In this document: positions 10,709-22,584 of the stretch, one piece after another
Numbering within the stretch: position 1 is the stretch's first letter
Layout of the letters: every line of letters starts with the position of its first letter
Assembly (NCBI GenBank): GCA_027604185.1
Contig: JADGKB010000079.1
Coordinates: 1-64,000, forward strand
Origin: Boothiomyces macroporosus
Lineage: Eukaryota > Chytridiomycota > Chytridiomycetes > Rhizophydiales > Terramycetaceae
Reading direction: 5' to 3'
Length of the DNA: 64,000 nt
Position numbers and translations under genes: made by a program
The notes under the pieces: model-generated
The model's input: the letters and a program-made list of their open reading frames with translations, nothing else
Database searches by the model: none
Told to the model about the DNA's origin: nothing

Positions 10709-12271
10709 ATGCTACACTTTTTAGCAATTTATGGGATTGCTAGCTGTGCATATATTCTAGAATCTGTATGGGAAGTAGGCGACTGCGATGGTCAGCCTTC
10801 GCTAATGACTTTGTTCCCTGACACAAACGTGTCTTTACTTTGGCAGGCATGGGAAAACGATTACCTGTATCCATGTACATTTCATTTTAATCTAGATTGC
10901 AGCTGTACCTATATACCCTTGCCTGTGGGCTGCTGTATCTCTTCAATAGATCTGGTTACATCAATGGGATACCAGAGTGCTACATATGTTTCTTCTGACA
11001 GCCCAATTTCAATCAGCGACTATTGGGCTGGGGCAAACAATCATTATTTTTGCAAGTACAGTTCATTAGATGGTAATAGCTTGGATTGGGGATACACTAC
11101 ACGATATATAAAGCCTAATGGGATATGTTACGATGGGGTACTTTGTCAAAACCAGATGCTCTACAGCTATAATTCATCAGATTGTACTGGAACCTATCAA
11201 ATTATTTCACTGACTTCAACAACCAAAGAATATTGGATTGACAAATTCAACTCTTCAATATCAGCAGAATTTGTTCAATTTACTGGCGGTGATGCATCCA
11301 CCCAATGGGTGGCATATTTCCCTGCTGCTGTGTTAATCCCCAACTTCAGAACCCCGATTGAGGTTTTAGGGTTAATATCGTACGTGTCAGCTCTGGCATT
11401 ATCTCTGTATGCGGCAATCTGCGAACTGAAACGCGCTCTAAAGAAAACCCCAGGATCGTTATCTCTGTTTATCGCACAAATACTCTGGATCTGGTGGGTG
11501 GTTCTCAATATCATAGATTGGACCATAAAATATCCTTCAGATTTTTCGTATGAAATCGTCGAGTCAATCATTGAAATCCTGTACAATATTTCAACCTGGT
11601 TTTCGATGTCAGCGACCTTCTCCTTGATATTGAATTATTACGTAATTAACGATAAAAGAAAGCGACTAGTGCGATATATTGTCCTCTTTGTTGCACATCT
11701 GGTTTTGGCAGGAGGCGGATACATTTATATCATCGGTTTTTATCCTGATATTGCTTTCATATTTACTTATTGGTATGATCTATTCCCACTATGGAACCTG
11801 CTGCTCTATTTTATGAATACAGTACCACCAGTAGTGATTTTAATCAAAATTGGAATAATGTATGGTTATATGCACGGAATCGCATCCCCTTACCAAATAT
11901 TTATGGAACTAATGAAAAAGTCTCCGATTATGAGTGTACTAATTCCTTGCCAAATTGTCAACACCATTGCGTTCTTTGTTCTTGTTTCAATTATTCAGTA
12001 CACCACCATTCTATACAATGATAGAAATTTCATTGCTTGGAACGGATTAATTAGTTTTTGCATGATTGTACATGAAGTGCTCAACTACTGGATCAAGAGC
12101 TTTATCAACAAATTGGTGGGTAAGGTAGATCGCGAGGCAAACAAGGATACAAATGGCAAATCTAGCAATATCGACTCAACCGCAATTCCGCAAACTCCTT
12201 CACAGCCATCTATAGTAAAGAATTCTAATGGAAACACTGCCAATAGCAAAACTGCAATCTTGAGATATTAA
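10709..12271 (+). CDS. Seven-pass membrane protein, tandem family member 3
   Basis: Model: join(10709..10874, 10896..12271), 513 aa. The intron (10875-10894 plus one base, 21 nt) is a multiple of three and has no in-frame stop. Reading through it would replace YLYPYC by a seven-residue-longer, aberrant sequence; alignment with the other members shows it is spliced. Ectodomain: ILESVWEVGDCDGQPS, GCCISS, YWAGANNHYFCKYS, LDWGYTTRYIKPNG, YNSSDCTG. Membrane part: LAGGGYIYIIGF, PLWNLLLYFMNTVPP, NDRNFIAWNGLISFCMIVHE. The C-terminal tail is about 60 residues, polar and Asn/Ser-rich. Confidence 0.85.
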   Translation: MLHFLAIYGIASCAYILESVWEVGDCDGQPSLMTLFPDTNVSLLWQAWENDYLYPCTFHFNLDCSCTYIPLPVGCCISSIDLVTSMGYQSATYVSSDSPISISDYWAGANNHYFCKYSSLDGNSLDWGYTTRYIKPNGICYDGVLCQNQMLYSYNSSDCTGTYQIISLTSTTKEYWIDKFNSSISAEFVQFTGGDASTQWVAYFPAAVLIPNFRTPIEVLGLISYVSALALSLYAAICELKRALKKTPGSLSLFIAQILWIWWVVLNIIDWTIKYPSDFSYEIVESIIEILYNISTWFSMSATFSLILNYYVINDKRKRLVRYIVLFVAHLVLAGGGYIYIIGFYPDIAFIFTYWYDLFPLWNLLLYFMNTVPPVVILIKIGIMYGYMHGIASPYQIFMELMKKSPIMSVLIPCQIVNTIAFFVLVSIIQYTTILYNDRNFIAWNGLISFCMIVHEVLNYWIKSFINKLVGKVDREANKDTNGKSSNIDSTAIPQTPSQPSIVKNSNGNTANSKTAILRY

Positions 12272-12418
12272 GGTATTGCGTTCAATTACCCCGATGCATG
12301 CAAAGAGAAGCCTGTTAATTTTAGCTCTAATAAAGAAACAATGAAATTTAGAATCGGTTGCAATTGTAAATCCTGCTGACAATCACTCTAAAAAGATTAC
12401 ATCACCCACCAATTGGTC

Positions 12419-13905
12419 ATGCAAAAGTATATTTTATTCGGCAATGCCGTAGGGCAGATGATATTGGAAACAATCTGGGATATACAAGAATGTTCTGGAC
12501 AGCCTACTGCAATGACAATCTTCCCTCAAAATAATGCTTCCTCACTTTGGCAGTTCTTTCAAAATGATTATCTGTATCCATGTAAAAGAAATTAACCATA
12601 GATTGCGGATGCGATTACATTCCCCTTCAAATGGGTTGTTGTATTTCTTCAATTGATTTGTCGCAGACAGAAGGGATGCAAAGTGCAGCTTATGTCGTAG
12701 AAGATGTCCAAATAGCCATTTCAGACTACTGGGTAGCCGCGAATAACCGCTATTACTGCAAGTACTATGCCACCGATTCGAGTCAGCTTGATTGGGGATA
12801 TTTTGTCCGTTATTTGAGCCCAGAAGGCATATGTTATGATGGGTTAATATGCATTGAAAACGAACTACAAGCGTATGCTTTAAAAAATTGCACTGGAACG
12901 AAAGAAGTGTTTCCACTAAGTGGGAATGACCAAGTATTTACGAGCAGCACGTTTGGAAAATCCATCGCAGTCTCATACAGCACATTTACTGGAGGAGAGG
13001 CAAATACCCAATGGACAACTTATATTCCTATGGCTATTCTCGTTCCGCAATTTCATGTCACCATGGAAAGGATCGGATTAGCTTCCTATATTTTGGCTGT
13101 CGGAATATCCGTGTATGCATCCTATGTTGAATTTAAAAGAGTGTTGAGAAATGCAAAAGGCTCAGTATTTCTTTTTATAGCACAATTATTGTGGTTGGTT
13201 TGGGTTTCATTAAATATTATGGACTGGACTTTTCAGTATCCCAGTGTTCTCGCTTACCAAGTCACTGAAGCCATTCTGAGTGCGCAATACAGCTTTTCTA
13301 CATTATTAGCAACCCTAACTACATTTACTTTGATATTGGATTATTACGGAATCAGCGGAAGAAACAGAGCAATCAGATATGCTGTTTTGATTGTAATACA
13401 TTTGATATTCGCCGGCGGTGGGTATTTGTACTTTATCAGCTATTTTGACCTTACAGCAACTACATTCACCTATTGGTATTACATGTTTCCTATTTGGAAC
13501 TTACTGTTCTTCTTGCTCAATACTATCCCGCCGATTCTAATTCTTGTGCAAATCGGTAAATTGTACGGATACGTCCACAAAAGCGCCTCCAAATATGAAA
13601 TTCTTGTTGGCTTAATGTCCAGATCGCCAGAAATGGCAATCTTGATGCCAATCCAAATGCTCAACACAGTGGCCTATATGGTCTTTCTATCAGTAATCCA
13701 GTTTACCCAGCTATTGCAAAATGACCGCAACTTCATCGCGTGGAACGGATTGATAAGCTTATCCTTGATTATACACGAAGTTTTGAACTATTGGATAAAG
13801 AACTTTGTTCACAAGTTGATGCAAAAAATCAATACTGAAAACACAAAGAGCTCGTACACGTCAAAGGCAGATGATATTACAATGGAGAAAAGGGGCACTG
13901 AATAA
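12419..13905 (+). CDS. Seven-pass membrane protein, tandem family member 4
   Basis: Model: join(12419..12581, 12602..13905), 488 aa, with the conserved 20-nt intron in YLYPYC. It keeps GCCISSIDLS, LDWGYFVRYLSPEGICYDG, the FTGGEANTQWT segment before the first membrane helix, FAGGGYLYFISYF, PIWNLLFFLLNTIPP and NDRNFIAWNGLISLSLIIHEVLNYW. It lacks the YNSS sequon, having ALKNCTG in its place. TTACATCA lies at 12397-12404, 14 nt before the ATG. Confidence 0.85.
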
Positions 13906-14293
13906 AGTCCTGAATCATAATTGTCGTTTTATACTTGAGAATGGCTTCGCAATCATTATAAATAGCGTAAATGGCGCTTGGACCCCACATAGAAAGAGGG
14001 CATCACTATTTGCAAAAGAGCTGCATTCACTAGTTTAGGAATGTAGTGGATGACAGCACAAACAGGGCTTTGGCAAATATATCTTATTGACAGATCGATA
14101 TAACAAGGCTGTACCACCGCAGCATGCTTATTAATAGACAAATGCACGGCTCAAATGTTTACACATATTGATGTAGACATCAATATATTTAATTTTCTGT
14201 TCGACACGGGCAAGTCAGTGGGAATGCATTCCATTGTGACGAACAATGGAAATTTTGTTGAGATAAAGTCTTATTATTAGTAAAACAATTGCA
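13906..14293. other. Spacer between family members 4 and 5
   Basis: About 390 bp with no gene that I recognise. Unlike the spacers before members 1 to 4, no TTACATCA is found near the start codon at 14294. Confidence 0.4.
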
Positions 14294-16620
14294 ATGTTTC
14301 TAACTGCAGTTCTTCAGCAAGCATATGTTGCTCAATTTGTTTTGGAGACAGCATGGCTAAATGATAGCCTATGTGGGGAGCCACCATCAATAATTACAAT
14401 TTTCACCATAACCAATCCTTCTGCTTTATACCAAACTTGGTCTGCAGATTATATATACCCGTATTGCAGTCGCGATGTATTTCCGGTACCTAACGGATGC
14501 TGTATCTCTTCATTAAACCCACAAAACTCTTTTAACGTCAAAAGTGTCAGCTACAGTATGGATTTATTTGAAATGCCGGACCAGTTGTTTTATCAATCGG
14601 CAAACAACGAATATTATTGTAAATATACAGAGCAGAATGGCAGATTGCTGGATTGGGGATATTTGACGCGTTTTCTATCCCCAAACGCGTACTGCTTTGA
14701 TGGGATAAGCTGTTACAACTCGGCCGAAATACGAATATTTGATCATATTGATTGCACAGGATCCTTTAAATCTTTTAATTTGAATAATACTCCGATTATT
14801 GTGGAAAGCCCAGCTTTGAAGGCAAATTTATCTGTTTCCTATATAAAGCTCTCTGGAGGCCAAACTACAACCATGTGGACTGCGTTTTTCCCATCAGGTG
14901 AGGCAACACCCAATTTCCAATGGCCCCTCGAAATTTTTGGGATGGTTTGTTATCTTCTAGCAATAGTTGTAGCGTCAATTGTATCCGCAATGTATATCAA
15001 ACAATATTATGACGGAGATCAGGCTGCAAAAACTGTACTACTATCTCAAATAATGTGGATTGCGTGGGTAATCCTCAGTCTGGCGTATTGGGTGACAGTG
15101 TTTCAATCTTTCCATGCATGGTTAATCATGCTTGCATTCAACTCGATATTATACAACATTGCGTCAATGATAGCTGTCACGGACACATATTCAATGATTT
15201 TGAACTTTATTAATGTGAAGAAAAGAAGCATGAAATTCTTTGCTTACTCTATACTGGTGATAGTTCATCTAGTTTTGGCCGGCAGTGGCTATATATTCAT
15301 AGTGAATCTTTTTCCAAATTTGGTGGGCATCTACACTGACTGGTATTACATTTTCCCACTCTGGAACCTATTCCAGTTTTCCATCAACAGTAATTTCACA
15401 TTAAACTAGCTTTTCCTGCACTGTACATTTATTATCGAATTATTCGACTATATGCGGACAAGCATTCAGTTGATTTGACTACAGCACATCGAAAAACTGG
15501 AAAAAATAGTCTTGCGGTTTCGGTACTTCTTCCATGCCAGATATCAAATACCTTACTCTACATGTTTTTGAGTGTGGTAATTGAATATACCTCTATATTG
15601 GGAAATGATCGGAATTTCATGGCATGGAACGGGTTGATGTGTCTAAGTAACATTTTGCACGAAGTTTTGAATTTATCTCTGATGGCTTCATTGAACAAGC
15701 TTGTAATGAAAATGCATAATGGCGCACTTTCAATGTCATCGCAAAGCAAACCTGAACAAAGTAAGATTGGAGAACCAGGGGACAACCTATTCAACAACAG
15801 CTCAAAAACAATGGGCCCTCCTGAAAAAGATATGCACGCAATTGCGGAAAGAAGACGATCTGTCTTTGTAAACGGGAGGTCTCTTAAAAATGCGCTGTTG
15901 GAAGAGGAGAGCAGAATATCGGAAATTGACAAACCAAGTGTAAAAATACCAACGTCTACTTCTATGCGGCAAATACCTGGAGTAGAAATTGAGCAAAGAG
16001 TGTCCGTTTCAACAAAAAACGCTTCATTACGAATCTCTGTTGATACCAACCATAGCGGTCCGAAAATTGATAGCGCTGGTATAACTGCAGAAGGTTCTCC
16101 CAAAAAATCCCCTCACCAGGACGAACAGAAAATTCCCGCTTACCATGGAGAAGATTCACATGTAAACCCATTCCAAACGTCAGGCAGCCGAAGGGCGACG
16201 ATCAACACTTTCCAGCCTGCAAGGACTAGCGATAGAGGATCAAGCTTTGATGACTATAGAAAAAGGTTTTCAGTCCTTCAGCCAGCCAAAGAAGAGCGTA
16301 TTGACGAGGGAAGTGCCGAACCAGCAACTAATACTTCTGTTACCACCAGAAAAAAGAGAGAGCGAAGGGTTACGCTTGACTCTAAAGTTACCAATCCAAT
16401 GGAAATGCTGACCAAAATAGAATTGCTTAAGCAGTCCGCAGCAGAGGAGCAAGGTCTGGTGAAAGACGTTCCAGATAATAACCAAATAGAATACCCAGCA
16501 GAGCAGAAAGAGTCATCTCTGATAAATCCACCCAGAGAGATTTCAAGAGAAAACATAAGTGAACAGAACCAGCCGCCAACTTTGGATCCTCGACCTGTTC
16601 CCCCAGATAGTGATGCCTGA
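14294..16620 (+). CDS. Seven-pass membrane protein, tandem family member 5, with long cytoplasmic tail
   Basis: Model: join(14294..15389, 15410..16620), 768 aa. It is the most divergent copy. It lacks the ectodomain intron shared by members 1-4 (YIYPYC is uninterrupted) and instead has its own 20-nt intron between membrane segments 5 and 6 (FSIN|TFPALYIYY). The ectodomain keeps GCCISS, LDWGYLTRFLSPNAYCFDG and FDHIDCTGS; the membrane part keeps LAGSGYIFIV, PLWNLFQF and NDRNFMAWNGLMCLSNILHE. After the last helix there is a polar, probably disordered tail of about 300 residues rich in Ser, Glu, Lys and Pro (RKKRERRVTLDS near the middle), absent from the other copies. Such a tail suggests coupling to cytoplasmic partners. 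Confidence 0.85.
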
Positions 16621-16670
16621 ATCTATCAATTGAACAATAGTGAATAAAAAATGAATATATTGAAATTAAA

Positions 16671-17168
16671 CTATTTAGCACCTTGCAACAGTATTTTGAT
16701 TCCCCATCTGGTTCCTATATCCTGCAGGAAAGAGCCAGTGTACTCGACAAATCCCATATCCATGTATCCATCATTTACTTGTATAAAGTATTTGTAATTG
16801 AATCCAGGATACTGATAGCGTAATATAACTTGGTTTGGGGCTGGAATTTGTTCAACAACCAAATTGCCAATCTTTTGCCCCAACTTCAATTGGAATTCTG
16901 GGTTATAACTGGTACTAGAAATCAAATATTCGATTTCATAGAACGGCTGTGTAAATAAAGCTTTTAAAGCGTTTGACAAGTTTGAATTGTAATTGTTTCG
17001 GCGAAAGTAACCATAGGTTGAGGAAGACGAAATTATGCTCCTGAATGATCTGGGAGTTTCCCCGATTGGTACTGTTTGAATATCTTTGGTGAAATAGTAG
17101 TATGTCCCAACCAGTCCTGCAGAAGCGGTGCAGTATGCTACCGTTATATTTTTCAGGATTCTGCTCAT
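16671..17168 (-). CDS. Small membrane protein of unknown function (165 aa)
   Basis: An intact frame of 165 residues starting MSRILKNITVAYC. Residues 8-28 form one probable membrane segment (ASAGLVGTYYYF), followed by a soluble domain with YEIEYLISSTSYNP, GQKIGNLVVEQIP and MGFVEYTGSFLQDIGTRWGIKI. The short basic N-terminus followed by one helix fits a mitochondrial inner-membrane protein. I do not recognise the family. It converges on seven-pass member 5 with a 50-bp gap. Confidence 0.7.
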   Translation of the reverse strand: MSRILKNITVAYCTASAGLVGTYYYFTKDIQTVPIGETPRSFRSIISSSSTYGYFRRNNYNSNLSNALKALFTQPFYEIEYLISSTSYNPEFQLKLGQKIGNLVVEQIPAPNQVILRYQYPGFNYKYFIQVNDGYMDMGFVEYTGSFLQDIGTRWGIKILLQGAK

Positions 17169-17390
17169 TTAAAAAAGGAAACCCCACACCACTGCTGCTG
17201 GAAATTTCAACTTCCAAGTATCACTCTTTTACAAACTAGTAGGGTTTAGGTCGCTTATTTAACAGCAAATTTGTGATCCACTTTGCAAGGCTACTAAGAG
17301 GGCTTGGTAATTTATAATGGTATATTAATAGGATATTCATTGGTAGTGATCTAGTTGAAACCTTTCAAATTATTGACGCGTCACAACAAT

Positions 17391-20228
17391 ATGCAAGTTC
17401 AAATGAACCCCATAGGCGGGCAAAGTGACCCAAGAGAACAGCAAAGACGGTTGAAGCTACAAGAGGAAAGAAGTAGAGATATGAAAGAATTTCTAGCAAG
17501 TCAAGCGGCGATGGCACATCCTAGGTTGAAGCGGTTGTTAAAGAATCGAGATGAACCTTTACAAAACGCAGTTCCAATTCAGCCTCAACCTACAGCCAAA
17601 TCATATCAGAATAACACAGCTTTACCAACAGTGCCGCCAAATGCAGAAAAGCTGCCCTCAATACTCCCAAACAACACAAATCCAACACCAGTAAATAATA
17701 CACTTTATAATCCTCAGCCAATGTTTCAGCCATATCAGCCTCCACAAATTCCAAATTATGGGATGTATGCAGATCCAAGGGTTAATATGGCTATGCCACC
17801 ACCCTTCTATCCTATAAATTGGGGATATCACAACTATCAACTACCACAACCAAATACCCAGCCTGATTCTGCATTTAATCTATACGGAACATATCCTAGG
17901 GATAATTTTAGACCAAAAGAGCCTCATCATTTTCAATACAATGACCGCGGCGAGAGTATAAGATCAGAAAGTAGGAATTCATCCCAAAACCTAAACTTAT
18001 CAGATAGAAACTATACCGGCAAAAAGTATCAGAGTAAAGAGCAGTACGCAAAAGAGCTTGGTAAGTATTTTTGATACCAGATCGTCAAATCGCAGAAAAG
18101 GCAAAGCAGAAGCAAGCGGAAAAGCAAAAACAGCTTGAACCAGTAAATGACTTTTAATTCTAGGAGCCTGGATTTGAAATCAATAATAAAAGACAGGTGA
18201 GTCTAATTTAACAAGATCAATCCTGTAAAAACAAGAAACTTGTACAACAAATACAACAACAACTTTATTCATGAAAGAGCAGAAAATCCAGATTTCCATG
18301 AAAGGGTTCAGCAAGTAACTTGAAAACTAAAAAAGCAATCGAAATACCTCAAAGATTTGGATGAGCAAATCCGAGTAAAGAATGAAATGTTGCAACGCCA
18401 AAAATTGCTGGAACGAAGAGAGGATTCAGAGGTATCCATTATTTCATAAAGATATACGGTGTAAAGGAGTTTAAAAACTCTAGTCCGTATTCTACAGGGG
18501 CTCCAGAGCTTTTTCATCACTCAAGAAAGCAATTTCCAGACCAGCAAGCTAAAATATATCATTCAGAGGTATTTCCAAGTATTTCCAATCGGTCGCCGTC
18601 ACTTAATCAATATTCTGCCTTGCCACCGATTGGAGCAAATGTGCTAATTAACAACGAATATTCTCCATCTAGAATGATGGAACAAAGGAGCCATAACTTG
18701 TCAATGAATAGCTCGTTCCCTCCTTCCAACTTGACTTTCGAGTAAGAAAAGGCTTATTTTAGCAAAGTACTCAACAACCAAGGGTCGAATGTTTCCGACC
18801 CTGCTCAAACAAAATATCTTCGTGGAGCCATGCAATTAGAAGATATGCCCGCTTGGCAAAAAGAGGAATTCTTGGCCAAAGAACAAATGAAGCAAAAGAA
18901 CCAAAGAGATATCCAGGTAGATATAACTAACCTCTGAATGTACTGAAGATGCAAATCGCTGAAAAAGAAAGACAGAAACAAATCCAACTGGAAAAGCAAA
19001 AGATTGAGGATGAAAAGGAACGAATTCGTATCGAAAATGAATTGAATTTGATGAGAGAGCAGTATAAAAGAGAGCAAGAGGAAGATAGAAAGAAAGCGGT
19101 ACATTTCAGTTGATGATAGGAAATGGAAAGGTTGGAAAATGAGAGAATACAAAAAGAGAAATTGGAAAAAGAAAGGCAGGCTGAAATGCTTCTTAAAGAA
19201 CCATTGACCAAACCAAAGAGAGTCGTACGGCATCCAAGCCCTGGTAATAGCAATCTAACTCAGAACCGGAACATGAACGCGACATACCAGCACCTCAATT
19301 TAGGTCCAACTCACCTCCTATTCCTGCTGTTTTGAAAAAGATGAAGGAGGAGGGAATAATCGCACCGGATAGTAATACAACAGAACAAGTGAAAGAGTCT
19401 ACACAAAATATTACGAATTCTCCGCCAATCAGATCAAAGCATACTGAGAGTTTAAAGCAGCAGAGTGCAGCCACTAGAGAGCCCGCTGAATCAGAACCAT
19501 CCATGTCCGAGATAAAAACAAAGAGCAGCTTAAAAGAAACATCAGCTACAACAAACACCAAGGTGCATGAGCCAAAAGTGGAGGAATACTCTATTGTTGA
19601 TTCAAATCACGAAATTTTGGAGCAATTGGCGGCCATACAGCGGGAGTTGGAATCGGAAAATCACAAACTACGTCAAGATATGGAGCAAGATGTAAAGCCT
19701 CTGGTAAAAGATCTTCCACCCGACCCTCTATTGGCAAAAGTAGAAAGCATGGAAAGAGATATTGAACGTATCAAGTCTCGCTCTGCAGCAAGAAAGCCAC
19801 GCACTCCTTATGAGTCAATGGATCCTCAGGGGCGTAATTCTATATCATCCAAGTTTCGAAAGTTGAAGACCCCAATTGAATCAATTAACGCGTCTAAAGA
19901 ATTATTCACCACCGAAACGGAAATCATGGATATATCAAATAATTTGAATTTGAACTCGGATATATTCATGAACGCGAATGATTTTAACTATCAATCAGAG
20001 GAAGGTATGTCTCCAGCTAAAAAAGATGATTTTAACATTGAAGAAATAGAACAAAGAAATGAAGCACGGCTGAGGAAAATTAATTTGCGAGCAAAGACTC
20101 CAAAGCTGAATGATAAAGAGCTGTTAGAGAACTTTATGAATGGGGTAAACATTTGACTAAACCAGGGAGAAAACAGCATTCCTCACTCACCGTCTACATA
20201 TCAAGCCGTTTCTTTAGATCAGCTGTAA
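17391..20228 (+). CDS. CSPP1: CSPP1-like centrosome and spindle pole-associated protein
   Basis: Eleven exons, 873 aa. Introns: 18061-18080, 18143-18163, 18197-18215, 18315-18335, 18432-18451, 18742-18762, 18917-18948 (32 nt), 19099-19119, 19244-19263 and 20145-20165. The protein alternates Pro/Asn-rich stretches with short charged coiled-coil motifs of the CSPP1 type (YAKELDRQIAEKAKQKQ, YLKDLDEQIRVKNEM, MQIAEKERQKQIQLEKQK) and the conserved IPAVLKKMKEEG. CSPP1 binds microtubules in the lumen at spindle poles and in the axoneme. In the unspliced DNA the reading frame is broken about every 100-200 bases, so gene finders would fragment this locus. I started at the ATG at 17391. Confidence 0.8.
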
Positions 20229-20325
20229 TAATATTCACGTTTGTTCATTAATACAAGTAAATTAGTTGTTACTTTGTCGTGACGTAATTCAATTTTATAT
20301 CAAAAAAAGCAAGCTCCATTTCTTT

Positions 20326-22509
20326 ATGGAATCAGAGAAAGTAACTGAGACTAATGATAGCCAAAGAAAACCTCAATATTTTCAAAATTGAAAAAGCTGA
20401 CAGGATCGCAGCCCTTGTCATCCACATCCACAGAGGAACTGTCAAGCAAGCTAACACAGAAGCAAAAGAAAAAGAGCTCATTGACATCGCTAAACAAAAA
20501 TGAAGATTCCGCATCCAATTCACAGATTATTACTAAATCTCAGCCAGTCCTTGCATCAGAAAATCAGAAACCAAAGATTCTCGTTTCTTCGCTGCATTCA
20601 CTAGATGTAAATCAAAGCGGCAATACCAGTTTACAGCAGATTGTAGAGGAACCAAAATCAGCAACTGGAACCCCGTCAACCACGCCCTCCACAAAATCTC
20701 AGAATATTGAGCAGGTTGTGACCAATGGCAAAGGATCACCAGCAGAAGAAAGCAAAATCACTTCTTCCTCGCCCATATCTTCTGATGCAAGTATGAAAAT
20801 TCAATCCAAAAACCTACAAGGGCCAATTCAAAAAGATTCACCGCTTCAAATGCGTAAAGTCGAGGACAAGACTGGACCAAACGAATCTGCTTCCAGTATA
20901 AAAGAGAGCGTAAAAATGACACATGTCAAAACTCCCTCGCCATCTGGATTAACAAGTCCATCAGAGCAGTTGTTATCTCCAACTTTACATTCAAAACCAG
21001 AAAATCCATCTCCACTAAATTCAGCAAGACCATCGAGAACAGAGAAAGGATTGGCAAACGGGAAATTAGCAGAAAAAACAGCAGCGAATGAATTGACCAA
21101 AATTGTTACTCAGAATATCAATACTCCAATGAAATCTCCAGAATCAGCAAAAATTCTATCAGCGATATCATCACACTCTCCAAGCTCACCATTATCACAG
21201 TCAGTGGTATTCGATACTACTGATATTGTGTCTCCAGTTCACGTGCCTTTTCACGACAGAGGGCCAGCAGAGCATCATAAAGCATCAAGGTCAGAGCAGT
21301 GGCCAAGCAGAAGCGAAGTTATTCCGAAACCATTTCTCTCTCAGCAAAACTCTGCACATGCTTCAGGGATGAATACTCCAGCCAGATCTATGAGGTTTGA
21401 CTCGACGGGGTCTCAGAATACTGTGAATATGAGAGTTCGTGCTGGGTCGAGCAGTCAGTCCAGCTCACATGCTCCCGTTGTAAATAGAGGAAGAGCAGAC
21501 TCTTCAGCTCACACAGTCCAACAGCAAATGAAGCTGAGAAATGAACTACAAAGACCAAGAGCAGAATCCATTGCTCAAGCATCTGTTCCCAGCCATCTAA
21601 GAAGCGAGTCTGGTAGTGCCCGCTCCTCAGTTAAATCTGAAACCCCTGAAGAATTGCTCAATAGATTGCGACATGCAGCGACACAAGTAAAACCTGCTGC
21701 GCAAACCTCGCAGCAAACTATGGTAGATGTGACTAAAAATCAAAGTGCTACTGAATTAGGCTCATTTCGAAAGAATTCAAGCGTTCCTCCACCCAAACCA
21801 ATTGATCCTCAAAATAAACCGCAGTCTCCATTTGACAAAACGCCTTCTGGGAAAAACATTCTGCAAAATGCTCCGCCGAAACCGGTTTTACCTGGTAAAA
21901 ACTCTCCAGCAAGTTCAGCAATCAGGCTGGAAACAAGCCAAACAGTAAAGTCCCTTTCTCCATTTGCAAACAACATGACTACAGATCCGCAATCCTACGT
22001 TCCAAGCACACCAACAAAAACATTGGAATCTCAACTACAATCATTGAGAAATAGATCCCACTCGAGTTCATTTGGAAGCCCTTCTTCTAGAACCAAAGAT
22101 GTGGGATTAAGAAATGAAACCAAAGGGTTGACAACAATCAATTCTGTCAATAACTCTGCTGATTGTTTGAATGCAGGTTCAGGCCAACACTCAATCAGGT
22201 CTGCAAAGTCTTCGCAGCCAGGATCAATAAGTTCTGTAGACAACTTGACTGATAAACCGACAAACGAATTTGCGGTAGAAGATAACCCACATCTCGTTCA
22301 GTGCTTTAAAAGCGAAGAAGACGGGCTGTTCAAATTATCCTATGGCTGGTATATTGAAGGTAAATTTTACTCATGTAGCATACCCTGATTTGAAGTATAA
22401 TATTTGGCGCAGAGCACTTTTCGAAATTATGCAGTCCCAAAGAGATTTCCCGCTACTGATACCTGAAGAACTAATGGCAATACTTAATGATGAGCAAATG
22501 TTGGATTAA
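20326..22509 (+). CDS. Ser/Pro-rich, largely disordered protein of unknown function
   Basis: Model: join(20326..20340, 20361..22359, 22379..22509), 714 aa, introns of 20 and 19 nt. The first exon codes for only five residues (MESEK). Residues 10-660 are Ser-, Pro-, Gln- and Lys-rich with many SP/TP sites, so they could be a target of proline-directed kinases. The second intron joins the last disordered segment to a short ordered-looking end (YPDLKYNIWRRALFEIMQ ... EELMAILND), which may be the functional domain. No homologue is recognised. It follows the CSPP1-like gene on the same strand with a 97-bp spacer. Confidence 0.7.
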
Positions 22510-22584
22510 ATTATATAAATGTAAATAGTTCATTTTTCTCGAGTTTCCCAAAACTAAATTTCGATCTGATCAGCAGCAAATAAA

